Source of the DNA: JBEVJC01 sp040510375
GTDB taxonomy: Bacteria; Bacteroidota; Bacteroidia; Chitinophagales; Chitinophagaceae
Direction of reading: 5' to 3'
Length of the DNA: 64,000 nt
Assembly (NCBI GenBank): GCA_040510375.1
Contig: JBEVJC010000025.1
Coordinates: 124,001-188,000, forward strand
The notes beneath the pieces were generated by a model, which saw only the letters and a list, made by a program, of their open reading frames with translations, was not told the origin of the DNA and made no database searches. Positions 44,057-53,215 of this stretch are shown here, piece after piece. A program made the translations under genes and the position numbers. How positions within the stretch are numbered: the first letter of the stretch is position 1; every line of letters starts with the position of its first letter.

Positions 44057-45175
44057 TTATTTACTGATCCATTTCAGGCAAACCGGGTTTCCAACAATAA
44101 TCTTCTCTGAAGTAGGTACCAGTTTTCCGGTTTTGGCATCACGGTTAAAAATAACCACCTCATCACTGTTCTGGTTAGCTACCAGCAGGAATTTCCCGGA
44201 GGGATCAATGCTGAAGTTGCGCGGACCCTTACCAAGTGTGGACTGGAAGCCCACTGTTTTTAATGTGCCTTTTTTTGGATCTATCTGGTAAATCACCAGG
44301 TCATTGAAGTCGCCCCTGTTGGAAGCATACAGGAATTTACCATCGGGGGAAACATGGATATCCGCGCTGCCCGCGTCCCCTTTTTTATCTGCCGGTATAC
44401 TACTGATCCGCTGGATCTCTTTTAATTTATCTGCGTTTTGTTCGTAAGCCACTACTGTTCCTGAAATCTCTTCCATCAGGTACACCCAGTTATGGGTGGG
44501 GTGGAATGCCATATGACGCGGTCCTGATCCATCCCTTGATTCGGCAGCTACGGATGCCGCAGGTATAAGTTCGCCGGTCTGAGCATTGAATGAATAGATC
44601 ATCACTTTATCGATGCCCAGGTCGGCCACAAATAATATTTTATTATCGGGTGAAATATTGGTGGAGTGCACATGGGGACCTTCCTGCCGGTCCTTTACCG
44701 TTCCCGAACCCTGATGGGAAATTTTTACCGAAGCCTCTCCCAGTGATCCGCTGTCGGATACCGGAAAAATGGTGAAGTTGCCGGTGCCATAATTGGCGGC
44801 AAAAACCCATTTACCGCTTTTATCAACTTCCACATAACAGGGATAATCGCCTTCGGTGGATTGGGTATTGATCAGCCGGAGCTGACCCAGGTTTTTATTA
44901 AAACTATAGGAAGAGATTGTTCCACCCTTGCCATCCTTGCCGTTTTCGTGAACGGCGAATACATATTTCCCGTCGGGTGAAACAGCAATAAACGAAGGAT
45001 TGGAGGCCTCGATCATACTTATACTGTCGGCCCTGCCGGTATTATTATCGAATGAGTATACATAGATACCCTTGCTTTTACCTCCGGTATAGGTGCCTGT
45101 TAACAGGTACTGGGATTGTGCAGATGCTGCATTTAAAACCATTGAAGCTGCCATAACCAGGAATAATTTTCTCAT
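44057..45175 (-). CDS. Exported lactonase-family beta-propeller (6-phosphogluconolactonase-like)
   Basis: The start MRKLFLVMAASMVLNAASAQ (45175) gives 372 residues and a clear signal peptide; the longer frame from 45211 would mask it. The body is the seven-bladed lactonase family: YLLTGTYTGGKSKGIYVYSFD, the repeated SPDGKYVFAVHENG and SPDGKFLYASNRGD blade motifs, and GSGPRHMAFHPTHNWVYLMEE near the active site. Cytoplasmic relatives hydrolyse 6-phosphogluconolactone. An exported copy is unlikely to serve the pentose phosphate pathway, so a sugar lactone outside the cytoplasm is a better guess. Confidence 0.9.
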   Translation of the reverse strand: MRKLFLVMAASMVLNAASAQSQYLLTGTYTGGKSKGIYVYSFDNNTGRADSISMIEASNPSFIAVSPDGKYVFAVHENGKDGKGGTISSYSFNKNLGQLRLINTQSTEGDYPCYVEVDKSGKWVFAANYGTGNFTIFPVSDSGSLGEASVKISHQGSGTVKDRQEGPHVHSTNISPDNKILFVADLGIDKVMIYSFNAQTGELIPAASVAAESRDGSGPRHMAFHPTHNWVYLMEEISGTVVAYEQNADKLKEIQRISSIPADKKGDAGSADIHVSPDGKFLYASNRGDFNDLVIYQIDPKKGTLKTVGFQSTLGKGPRNFSIDPSGKFLLVANQNSDEVVIFNRDAKTGKLVPTSEKIIVGNPVCLKWISK

Positions 45176-45400
45176 TCGCGTAATTTTAGACGTTATAATA
45201 ACGGGCTTCAAATTACAAATTAGCCATTGAAATCCTCCATAAAGTTTTTCTTAACAGATCCTGTTCAAAAGGCCTGCCGGAAAGGGTGTTAAGCCCGTTT
45301 TCTTTTAGATCGTTTTAACAACCGGCAATCAAACTTTCGTTCCCTGCTCAAAGTCATATGAACGTAAAAAGCATTACACTTTTACTCTAAACTAAACATC

Positions 45401-45841
45401 ATGAAAAAGATATTTACCATTTCCTCCCTGCTGGTCCTGCTTGCTGTAGTAATCGCCGGTTGTTCAAAAAGAGGTTACGATTACGGACACGACGATACCG
45501 ATTACTGGCTCAGGAAAGAAAGCGGAGTTGTTGTTTACAGCGATAACTATTGTCCTTATTACGTAATTGAAACCAACAATGGTTATACAGTTGTACGAAA
45601 TATCGGATACCAGCCTTTTGAAGGTGATGAAATATATGGCGATCTGAGCCGTCGTGGTACCAGGGATTTATATAATTATACCGATAACTCGATCACCCGT
45701 GGTGAGGTAACCGATTACTGGCTGAGTTATGCAGATGCACAGTATGTTATAGACAATCTTTGTTATACCTACGGTAAAACAAGCCAGAAAAAAGTAATCA
45801 GGCTGAATGTTCCGAAGAATGAAAAACGCTTGAAAAAATAA
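45401..45841 (+). CDS. Small lipoprotein of unknown function
   Basis: The 146 residues start with a lipoprotein signal ending VIAGC (Cys about 21). The mature part is Tyr- and Asp-rich (YDYGHDDTDYWLRKESG) and has a middle segment NGYTVVRNIGYQPFEGDEIYGDL that suggests a compact beta fold. The C-terminus is basic. No named family recognised. It is flanked by a divergent lactonase gene and a convergent purC gene 9 bases away. Confidence 0.75.
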   Translation: MKKIFTISSLLVLLAVVIAGCSKRGYDYGHDDTDYWLRKESGVVVYSDNYCPYYVIETNNGYTVVRNIGYQPFEGDEIYGDLSRRGTRDLYNYTDNSITRGEVTDYWLSYADAQYVIDNLCYTYGKTSQKKVIRLNVPKNEKRLKK

Positions 45842-45850
45842 CGGTACTGT

Positions 45851-46774
45851 TTATTTCAGGTGCAATAGTGCGGCCGTCACTTTATCAAATATTTCTTCTT
45901 CTGTCAGATTCTCGGGGATGAATTTGATTCCGATAACCTTCTCGTATAATTCAATATACCTGGAGGATATCGTTTGTACCCAATCATCCGTCATTTCGGG
46001 AACAGCCTGGCCTTCCTTACCCATGAAATTATTTTCGATCAGCCATTCGCGGACGAACTCCTTGCTTAATTGTTTCTGGCGTTCACCTGCCTGCTGACGT
46101 TCATCAAATCCTTCAGCGTAAAAATACCTCGAGCTGTCGGGCGTATGGATCTCATCCATCAGGTAAATACTGTCACCAATTTTGCCAAACTCGTACTTGG
46201 TATCCACAAGGATCAGTCCACGGCTGGCAGCGATCTCCCTGCCCCGCTGGAAAAGTGCGAGTGCATAATTACTGAGGATGGCCCATTCTTCCGGCGTTGC
46301 AAGTCCGGTGCGGATTATTTCATCAGGCGAGATATCTTCATCGTGACCCTCTGATGCCTTGGTTGAAGGGGTGATCAGTGGGCTGGGAAAATAATCGTTT
46401 TCTTTCAAACCATCGGGCATCACGGCCCCGCAAAGTAATCTTGAACCGGAAGAGTAGGTGCGCCATGCATGTCCGGTCAGGTTTCCCCTTACTACCATTT
46501 CGATTTTGAAAGGAACACATTTTTTTCCAATCGACACATTGGGAGCCGGTACTTCCAGTAACCAGTTGGGGCAAATATCAATGGTCGACCGCAGCATATA
46601 CGCTGCAATCTGATTCAACACCTGTCCCTTGTAGGGAATCGGTCTTGGAAGGATCACATCAAATGCGGAAATGCGGTCAGATGCCACCATCACCAGTAAT
46701 TCACCGAGCGTATATACATCGCGTACTTTTCCACTGTAAAAAGCGGTCTGACCAGGAAATGAAAATGTTGCCAT
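45851..46774 (-). CDS. purC: Phosphoribosylaminoimidazole-succinocarboxamide synthase
   Basis: SAICAR synthetase joins CAIR and aspartate with ATP in purine synthesis. The 307 residues carry SGKVRDVYTLGELLVMVASDRISAFDVILPRPIPYKG in pieces at the N-terminus, the conserved EMVVRGNLTGHAWRTYSSG, and LILVDTKYEFGKIGDSIYLMDEIHTPDSSRYF, which covers the two signature patterns. It is longer than the E. coli form (237) by a C-terminal extension and inserts, as in eukaryote-like and Bacteroidota versions. It stands divergent from the TonB-receptor gene. purM lies 9 kb away, so the pathway is not in one operon. Confidence 0.95.
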   Translation of the reverse strand: MATFSFPGQTAFYSGKVRDVYTLGELLVMVASDRISAFDVILPRPIPYKGQVLNQIAAYMLRSTIDICPNWLLEVPAPNVSIGKKCVPFKIEMVVRGNLTGHAWRTYSSGSRLLCGAVMPDGLKENDYFPSPLITPSTKASEGHDEDISPDEIIRTGLATPEEWAILSNYALALFQRGREIAASRGLILVDTKYEFGKIGDSIYLMDEIHTPDSSRYFYAEGFDERQQAGERQKQLSKEFVREWLIENNFMGKEGQAVPEMTDDWVQTISSRYIELYEKVIGIKFIPENLTEEEIFDKVTAALLHLK

Positions 46775-46918
46775 AAATGAAAGTAATAAGCGGTGAAATT
46801 ATTAACTATTACGCTTATTACCATATAGTGAATTTTCTTTCTTCTTTAAAATTAAATTTTTAGTTAAAGTTGACAATGTGTACTTTTCCGACAAATTCCA
46901 AAACCAAACTTGCCAATT

Positions 46919-49765
46919 ATGAAAAAAGCCTTTCGCTATCTAACAGCAGGGGTACTATCTGTACTGATTTCGGCAGCAACCTTAGCACAAACCATTATAA
47001 TCACGGGAAATGTAAAAAACACAACTTCAAATGAAGTGGTACCCGCAGTTTCTGTTGTAGTAAAGGGAAGTAGTGCAGGAACATTTACCAGACCCAATGG
47101 AGATTTTAGTATTGCTGTACCCAAACTACCCGTTACGCTCGTGTTCAGTTCCGTTGGTTATGACAATCTCGAACTTATCGTTGCCGATGCAACAACACCT
47201 CTTTCGGTTGACTTCAAACCAAACAGCACATTGGGACAGGAAGTAGTGGTTGCCGCAACCAGGACTCCCACCCGGATTCTTGAATCACCGGTAACCATCG
47301 AACGTCTGAGCGGTTCTGCGCTCCGTAATGTTCCGGCCCCGAGTTATTATGAAGCACTGGCCAACCTCAAAGGAGTTGATATGCATACTGCCAGTCTTAC
47401 ATTCCGCACAGTAACCACACGTGGTTTTATCAGCAGCGGTAATACCAAACTAAACCAGCTTATCGATGGGATGGACAACCAGGCACCCGGCCTGAATTTC
47501 TCGGTGGGAAGTATCCTGGGTCCAACCGAACTGGATGTCGATAACGTAGAAGTCCTGGCGGGCGCATCTTCTGCACTTTATGGATCAGGTGGTATGAACG
47601 GAACCGTTCTGATCACCAGTAAAAATCCATTCAGGTACCAGGGGCTGAGTTATAATATCAAACAGGGTATTAACCATATAAATGATAAGAACAGGGGAGT
47701 GGCACCTTATTACGACTGGACTGTCCGTTATGCAAAGGCATTTAAAGATAAGTTTGCCTTCAAACTGTCTGCCCAGCTGATCCAGGCAGAAGACTGGGAA
47801 GCTGACGATGACAGGAACGTACTTCGTACCAATATCCTCAGTAAGGTTGTAGATGGCAACCGTACAACTGATCCCAACTATGATGGCGTAAACCTGTATG
47901 GTGATGAAACATCACAGAATATGCAGGGCATTGCCAACCTGGTACTGGCCTCGGGCACCAGGTCGTTTGTTGCGCAGTATACGGCTGCTGCCGGTTCCGC
48001 ACCATCGCAGGCGCAGATCAATAGCTTCCTTGCCTCAAATGCACAGACTGCTCCCTTCTTTTATGGAATAAATGCAGGAGTGATCCCCAACCAGAATGTA
48101 TCCCGCGAAGGTTACAAAGAACGTGACCTGGTGGATTATAATACCTATAATTTCAAATTGTCCGGTGGTTTTCATTATAAGATCACCCCTAATATTGAAG
48201 CTTCATTCAATACTTACTTCGGTACCGGTACAACGGTTTACACCGGGGCCGACCGCTACTCGCTCCGCAACCTGAAGATTGCACAGCACAAACTGGAGGT
48301 TCGCGCCAGGAACTGGTTCCTCCGAGGATATACCACCCAGGAAAATGCAGGTGATGCTTCACAGGCAACCGCATTGGGCCGGCTGATGAACGAAGCCTAC
48401 AAGCCAAGCCAGACCTGGTATCCCCAATATGTGGCTGCCTACACTTCTTATATGACAGCTGCAGGCGCCGGTGGTGCAAACAGCCCCGAACAGGCACATG
48501 CATTTGCCCGGGCCTATGCTGATTCCGCTGGCGGCACCAAAAGATTTCAACCGGGCACACCTGCCTTTAACCAGGCAAAAGAAAATATCCTGAATACTCC
48601 GTTACCCGTTGGAGCAAAATTCCTTGACCGCACGGATCTGTGGGTAGGTGAAGCGCAACTGAACCTCTCTGAAGTATTGGATTTTTCCAGTGCAGTGCAG
48701 GTACTTGTTGGCGGAACCTTCCGTCAGAATGTGCTGAATTCACGCGGTACACTTTTTACTGATTCACTCGGACCTATTAAGGTGAATGAATACGGTGGAT
48801 ATATCCAGCTTACAAGGGACCTGGGTAAGTACGTTACCATGACGGCTTCCGGCAGGTATGATAAACATGAAAATTTTGAAGGCCGGTTTACTCCAAGGGT
48901 AACCGCCGTTTTCCATGTGGTTAAGGATAATAATATCCGTCTTTCTTACCAGACCGCCTATCGATTCCCCACCAACCAGGATCAGTATATCAACCTGAAT
49001 ACCGGTTCTGCATTTCTTATCGGTGGACTTGAAACTTTCCAGGAAAAATATGGACTGGGCGGTGGCACTTATACCGCAGAGAGTGTTGCAGCTGCCAGGG
49101 CTCAGGGCAATCCTGCTTTACTGGAAGAGTCTGAGTTCAGGCGGATGAAACCGGAAAGCGTATCTTCTTACGAGATCGGATACAAGGGACTTGTTGCAAG
49201 AAAACTACTTCTTGATGGATACTTCTATTATAGCCAGTATACCGACTTCCTGGCGCGTTCTGCCGTTGTAAAAGCAGCCACACCTGCAGCCGCTATGGAT
49301 CCTGGACAATCGACCAACTATTCCTACCAGCAAAATACAAGCACAAAGGTCAAGACCTATGGCTGGGGTGTCAGTGCCGACTACCAGGCTATCAAAAGTT
49401 ATTTTGTTTATGCAAACCTGTTCTCCGATGTTATCCGTGACCTGCCACCAGGATTCATTTCATTCTTTAACGCGCCCAAATACCGTTTGAACCTTGGGGT
49501 ACGGAATGAAAACCTGTATAAAGGCATCGGGTTTAACGTAGTGATGAAATGGCAGGATGATAACTACTATGAAGGAACTTTTGTAACGGGTACCCTGCCT
49601 TCATTCTTTACATTTGATGCACAGATCTCTTACCGACCACCACAAAGCAAGAGCCTGTGGCGTGTGGGTGGGACCAACCTCGGAAATAATTATTATCGCT
49701 CCGGTTTTGGTAGTCCTGCTGTAGGTGGACTGTACTATGTGAGTTTTGGTTACAATATTTTTTAA
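46919..49765 (+). CDS. TonB-dependent receptor with carboxypeptidase-like N-terminal domain
   Basis: The start MKKAFRYLTAGVLS gives 948 residues with a signal peptide ending TLAQ. A CarboxypepD-regulatory-like domain (about 25-105) is followed by the plug (ATRTPTRILESPVTIERLSG, LANLKGVDMHTASLTFRTVTTRGF in pieces) and a 22-strand barrel ending GLYYVSFGYNIF, with a terminal Phe. It imports a large solute across the outer membrane using TonB energy. No SusD partner is next to it, so it is unlike a polysaccharide system; ligand not assigned. The 140-base gap to purC is AT-rich and holds no firm promoter match. Confidence 0.92.
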   Translation: MKKAFRYLTAGVLSVLISAATLAQTIIITGNVKNTTSNEVVPAVSVVVKGSSAGTFTRPNGDFSIAVPKLPVTLVFSSVGYDNLELIVADATTPLSVDFKPNSTLGQEVVVAATRTPTRILESPVTIERLSGSALRNVPAPSYYEALANLKGVDMHTASLTFRTVTTRGFISSGNTKLNQLIDGMDNQAPGLNFSVGSILGPTELDVDNVEVLAGASSALYGSGGMNGTVLITSKNPFRYQGLSYNIKQGINHINDKNRGVAPYYDWTVRYAKAFKDKFAFKLSAQLIQAEDWEADDDRNVLRTNILSKVVDGNRTTDPNYDGVNLYGDETSQNMQGIANLVLASGTRSFVAQYTAAAGSAPSQAQINSFLASNAQTAPFFYGINAGVIPNQNVSREGYKERDLVDYNTYNFKLSGGFHYKITPNIEASFNTYFGTGTTVYTGADRYSLRNLKIAQHKLEVRARNWFLRGYTTQENAGDASQATALGRLMNEAYKPSQTWYPQYVAAYTSYMTAAGAGGANSPEQAHAFARAYADSAGGTKRFQPGTPAFNQAKENILNTPLPVGAKFLDRTDLWVGEAQLNLSEVLDFSSAVQVLVGGTFRQNVLNSRGTLFTDSLGPIKVNEYGGYIQLTRDLGKYVTMTASGRYDKHENFEGRFTPRVTAVFHVVKDNNIRLSYQTAYRFPTNQDQYINLNTGSAFLIGGLETFQEKYGLGGGTYTAESVAAARAQGNPALLEESEFRRMKPESVSSYEIGYKGLVARKLLLDGYFYYSQYTDFLARSAVVKAATPAAAMDPGQSTNYSYQQNTSTKVKTYGWGVSADYQAIKSYFVYANLFSDVIRDLPPGFISFFNAPKYRLNLGVRNENLYKGIGFNVVMKWQDDNYYEGTFVTGTLPSFFTFDAQISYRPPQSKSLWRVGGTNLGNNYYRSGFGSPAVGGLYYVSFGYNIF

Positions 49766-49789
49766 AGGGATCGTCCCCATACCGGAAGA

Positions 49790-49819
49790 CCCGTCACCCA
49801 AAGTGGCGGGTTTTCTTTT
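49790..49819 (+). terminator. Intrinsic terminator after the TonB-receptor gene
   Basis: CCCGTCAC (49790-49797) pairs with GTGGCGGG (49803-49810) with one wobble around CCAAA, followed by TTTTCTTTT. Confidence 0.82.
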
Positions 49820-49910
49820 GACCGCCTGTTAACGGGAAAAATTTGAAGTGGTTGTGGTTGGGGTTTGGGTCCAACCGAAAAAGAAAGAGAAATGCCACAG
49901 GGTAAATTGA

Positions 49911-50834
49911 TTAATTCAATGTAACGGAACCCTGGCCAATTAGCATTCCACGATGCCATAACTGGAGTACATAAATACCCTTATCGAATTCATCCGGAAC
50001 AAGGGTGAAATTCATTTCCTTTCTTTCGCCGCGTTCGTAATCGAACCGGATAACACGTGTGTAATCCTGCGTGGCCCCTTTTTTTGTTTCAAACGAAGAA
50101 GAGTTCCATTCAACCTTCTGCAAAATATTTTTATCGGGTTTGCTGATCACAATAAAGATTTCCTCGTTGTTGTACTGGTTGATATTATTCTGTACAACAA
50201 ACGACACAATCAGTTTATCGGCCCGCGAAGCTGTGGCAGTTTCCTGGTTGCGTTTCCCTTTATTACTGACGGCAGATAATTTTGTTTCACCGGCGATAAA
50301 ATAGGAACCATGACTGATCTTTTCAAGCAGGGCAGCATTTTCAAGATTCAAACGGCTGATACTTTGTTGCAGGCTGTCCGCATTCCGCGAGATCTGGCCA
50401 AGCATAAACTGCAGTTCCTCCTTTTCCTTTTCCATTGCATTATTCTGCTGGTGCAGACCATCCACCCGTTGCTGCAATTCACCAATTTTTGTACGGGCCA
50501 GCTGGAGATCACCCTTTGTAACGGAATGACGGTTAAGGATTTCACTGATCTCGTTCTTTAGCCGGTTTATTTCCCGGACCCTGCTTTGAAGCTTTCGCCG
50601 GATGGAATCGGATACCGAGATACTGGAGTCAAGTCTTGCATCCAGGTTTTTCTCAATTATACTGAAGGCCTGGGCCAGCGAATCGCGAACGGTTTCTGAA
50701 GCAACAACCGTGTTTTCCAGGAATACTTTGTTCCGGAGCCTGGTATAGTGTGTCTTATCATACAGGTGATAAGTCCAGGTTCCTGCAAGGCCAAGGGCCA
50801 GCATGGCGATAAGCAGCGGTTTAATATCTTTCAT
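49911..50834 (-). CDS. Membrane-anchored coiled-coil protein (copy 1 of a tandem pair)
   Basis: The 307 residues begin with an uncleaved membrane helix (IKPLLIAMLALGLAGTWTYHLYD). A long coiled coil of about 120 residues follows (RRKLQSRVREINRLKNEISE, LEKISHGS). The C-terminal domain of about 110 residues starts LIVSFVVQNNINQYNNEEIF and ends YVLQLWHRGMLIGQGSVTLN. The gene upstream (50981-51961) encodes the same architecture with matching sequence in the C-terminal domain, for example RVIRFDYERGERKEMNF against RVPIEYEQGTRKAVSF. The globular domain probably faces the periplasm. No known family is recalled; a scaffolding role is a guess. Confidence 0.78.
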   Translation of the reverse strand: MKDIKPLLIAMLALGLAGTWTYHLYDKTHYTRLRNKVFLENTVVASETVRDSLAQAFSIIEKNLDARLDSSISVSDSIRRKLQSRVREINRLKNEISEILNRHSVTKGDLQLARTKIGELQQRVDGLHQQNNAMEKEKEELQFMLGQISRNADSLQQSISRLNLENAALLEKISHGSYFIAGETKLSAVSNKGKRNQETATASRADKLIVSFVVQNNINQYNNEEIFIVISKPDKNILQKVEWNSSSFETKKGATQDYTRVIRFDYERGERKEMNFTLVPDEFDKGIYVLQLWHRGMLIGQGSVTLN

Positions 50835-50920
50835 AAAAATGACTCCCTCCTAAATATATATAATAGGGGGGAGCTGCGGAACTGGTGGTCGGTTTCGTGA
50901 ATAAAATGTGAATAGGGTAC

Positions 50921-50956
50921 AAAAAAAACCGCCTCTCCTGGAAAGGAAAGACGGTT
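50921..50956 (-). terminator. Intrinsic terminator after the 50981-51961 gene
   Basis: On the minus strand AACCG pairs with CGGTT (outer ends 50956 and 50927) with inner CT/AG and TCC/GGA pairs, followed by a run of T (A at 50921-50928 on the plus strand). It separates the two paralogues into individual transcripts. Confidence 0.7.
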
Positions 50957-50980
50957 GTGTTGCAGGAGGTGCAACTGCTT

Positions 50981-51961
50981 TTAACCGAATAAACCACCTT
51001 TTTTCAGGGTCCTGACGCCTTCGCCAATTTTGAACCCGTTATGATAAATTTCAATCTTGTAATCACCTCTTTGGAAATCAGCCTGACGGATCGGGAACGA
51101 AACAGCCTTACGTGTACCTTGTTCGTATTCGATTGGCACCCTTGTAGTGTAAGGTTTGTCGCCGTCTGTCCTTGTAGTCAGGGTAGCGGACTGTAATGAT
51201 GGATCGGAAATAACCTGTCCGTCAGGAGCGGTAACAATGATGTACATGTCGGCCGGACCTGAACGTGCGATCCTGTTTTCTACATCAAAGGCAACTACCA
51301 TTTTGTCCACTTTTTTAGCAGTAGAAGTTGTCTTTTCCTTTCCGTTTTTCTTTTCATTCACCGGAGTGATGCTGAAGTTGGCAGCACTGAAAGTTGAACC
51401 TACATCAACCGTTGAAGCAAGGGCTTCTTTTTCACTGGTTGATGTTTGCAGGTTTTGCTCCAGAACAGTTTTTTCAGTAGTTAACTGCGAATTGTTGGCA
51501 GTAAGCTCCTGGTTTTCGCCGGTAAGGCGGGCAACTTCCTGTTCAAGGCCAGAAATTTGTGAGTTCAGGTTGGCAATCATTCCCTGTGCTCTTTTAAGGT
51601 CAGCAACCGTAGAGTTCTTGTCGTTTAAAATTCTTTTGATCTCCGCTTTGTTTGCCTCAGCTTGTTTCTGGAGATCAGATTTTTCACCTTGCAGGTTGTT
51701 GTTTGCACCGGTGATGGAATCCAGCCGGACTTCCGCTTCGTCATACATCAGTTTCAAAGAATCACGCTGTGACATATAGCTTTCGCCCTGTACATTAGCA
51801 GCCTGAAGTTGTTCACCTGATTTGTTTTTGTCCCAGAGCAGGTATCCCCATGTTCCCAGTAAAGCAGCAACAAGTACACCTATTAAAAGGCCCCTGTTAC
51901 TCTTGTTTTGTCTGGGTGGGTCATTCTGCGGGGTCGCTGATGGATAATTCGTGTTTGTCAT
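50981..51961 (-). CDS. Membrane-anchored coiled-coil protein (copy 2 of a tandem pair)
   Basis: The 326 residues have a polar N-terminal stretch (about 22 residues), then a membrane helix (GLLIGVLVAALLGTWGYLLWD). A heptad-rich coiled coil lies at about 55-190 (LQKQAEANKAEIKRILNDKN, ISGLEQEVARLTGENQEL). The C-terminal domain (about 215-326) contains KMVVAFDVENRIARSGPADMYIIV in pieces and YKIEIYHNGFKIGEGVRTL. It duplicates the layout of the next gene down. Like copy 1 it is likely an inner-membrane protein with a periplasmic head. It has its own -7 element at 52013-52020 and a terminator. Function unknown. Confidence 0.8.
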   Translation of the reverse strand: MTNTNYPSATPQNDPPRQNKSNRGLLIGVLVAALLGTWGYLLWDKNKSGEQLQAANVQGESYMSQRDSLKLMYDEAEVRLDSITGANNNLQGEKSDLQKQAEANKAEIKRILNDKNSTVADLKRAQGMIANLNSQISGLEQEVARLTGENQELTANNSQLTTEKTVLEQNLQTSTSEKEALASTVDVGSTFSAANFSITPVNEKKNGKEKTTSTAKKVDKMVVAFDVENRIARSGPADMYIIVTAPDGQVISDPSLQSATLTTRTDGDKPYTTRVPIEYEQGTRKAVSFPIRQADFQRGDYKIEIYHNGFKIGEGVRTLKKGGLFG

Positions 51962-52012
51962 ACAGATGGGTTTTTGTAATTTATATTTAGTTTATAACTC
52001 AATGGATTACCA

Positions 52013-52020
52013 CAAATCTA
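52013..52020 (-). promoter_or_regulatory. -7 element TAGATTTG for the copy 2 coiled-coil gene
   Basis: CAAATCTA on the plus strand reads TAGATTTG on the minus, matching TAnnTTTG. A start near 52007 gives a leader of about 45 bases. No -33 TTG found. Confidence 0.38.
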
Positions 52021-52143
52021 CCTCCAAATCAAATCCATTTGTCCCTCTTTTTCAGAAACCGTGCCAGAAAAACCGGATACTTATTTACCAACAGGGTGGT
52101 ACCCTGTTAATTAACAGGAAGGAAGCTTGTAACTTAGCAGTTT

Positions 52144-53142
52144 ATGGCGGTTGAAAAAATCATTGCAGATTGGAAGAAAGGAAATTTTAAGCCGGTTTAC
52201 TGGCTCGAAGGAGAGGAGGAATACCTTATTGACAAGGTCATGCACTACGCTGAACACCAGATTTTGAGTGAAAGTGAGGCCTCCTTTAACCTCAGTGTTT
52301 TCTACGGACGCGATTCAAATTGGGCGGATGTGGTAAATGCCTGTATGCGTTATCCGATGTTTGCGGAACGGCAGGTAGTGCTCCTTAAAGAAGGACAGCA
52401 GCTGAAGGATATTGAAAAATTGCAGGGGTATGTGGACCAGCCTTTGGCCAGTACCGTGTTTGTTGTTTCCTATAAAGATAAAAAAGTAGATGCCCGCACC
52501 AAACTGGCCCGGTCGCTCAAGGAAAAAGGTGTGATGCTGACCACCAAAAAATTATATGAGAATCAGTTGCCGGAATGGACAAGGGAATTGGTAAAGGAAA
52601 AAGGACTGTCTATTTCTGAGAAGGGAGTGATGTTGCTGGTGGATCATATTGGTAACGACCTCACCCGTATCAGTAATGAAGTGGAAAAAATCCAGGTAAA
52701 CCTGGGCAGCCGTAAAAATATTACGGAAGAAGACATTGAAGAATTTGTGGGGGTGAGCAAGGATTTTAATGTATTTGAGCTGCAGGCGGCCCTGGCAAAA
52801 AGAGACCTCGCAAAATGTATCCGGATTGTGCAATATTTCGAAAGTAATCCGAAGGCTGCACCGATCCAGCTGATCCTCCCGTCACTGTATAGTTTTTTCA
52901 GTAAGGTTTTTATGATTTTCGGGGCAGACAGCAAGGATGAAAAAGCGATCCCGGGTCTTCTGGGAATACCCCCGTTTGCCGCAAGGGAACCCTTACAGGC
53001 CGCGCGTAACTACACGTATGAAGCAGTGGAACGGATCCTGCTCCTGTTACACCAGTATAATCTGAGAAGTGTGGGGGTAAACAGTGCTCCAACCAGCGAC
53101 GCAGCACTGATGAAAGAAATGATTGTAAAAATGATCGGTTGA
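52144..53142 (+). CDS. holA: DNA polymerase III delta subunit
   Basis: The 332-residue clamp-loader subunit opens the beta clamp. The N-terminal AAA+-like part shows PVYWLEGEEEYLIDKVMHYA and MRYPMFAERQVVLLKEGQQL, with VDQPLASTVFVVSYKDKKVD, a typical strand. The middle reads LLVDHIGNDLTRISNEVEKI, the conserved helical lid. The C-terminal collar domain (about 215-332) has FNVFELQAALAKRDLAKCIRIV in pieces. There is no P-loop, as usual for delta. It shares orientation with a lipoprotein gene 73 bases downstream but is probably its own unit. Confidence 0.93.
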   Translation: MAVEKIIADWKKGNFKPVYWLEGEEEYLIDKVMHYAEHQILSESEASFNLSVFYGRDSNWADVVNACMRYPMFAERQVVLLKEGQQLKDIEKLQGYVDQPLASTVFVVSYKDKKVDARTKLARSLKEKGVMLTTKKLYENQLPEWTRELVKEKGLSISEKGVMLLVDHIGNDLTRISNEVEKIQVNLGSRKNITEEDIEEFVGVSKDFNVFELQAALAKRDLAKCIRIVQYFESNPKAAPIQLILPSLYSFFSKVFMIFGADSKDEKAIPGLLGIPPFAAREPLQAARNYTYEAVERILLLLHQYNLRSVGVNSAPTSDAALMKEMIVKMIG

Positions 53143-53215
53143 TTTTCTGCCGGAAATTGTTTTTATTTATGCAACTTTGAAGAAGTATTTCCATCTTAAA
53201 TACAATACAATTATA

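Noticed and set aside
46919..49765. Polysaccharide utilisation locus around the TonB-dependent receptor
   Set aside because: No SusD homologue, glycoside hydrolase or sensor adjoins it; the neighbours are purC and coiled-coil genes.
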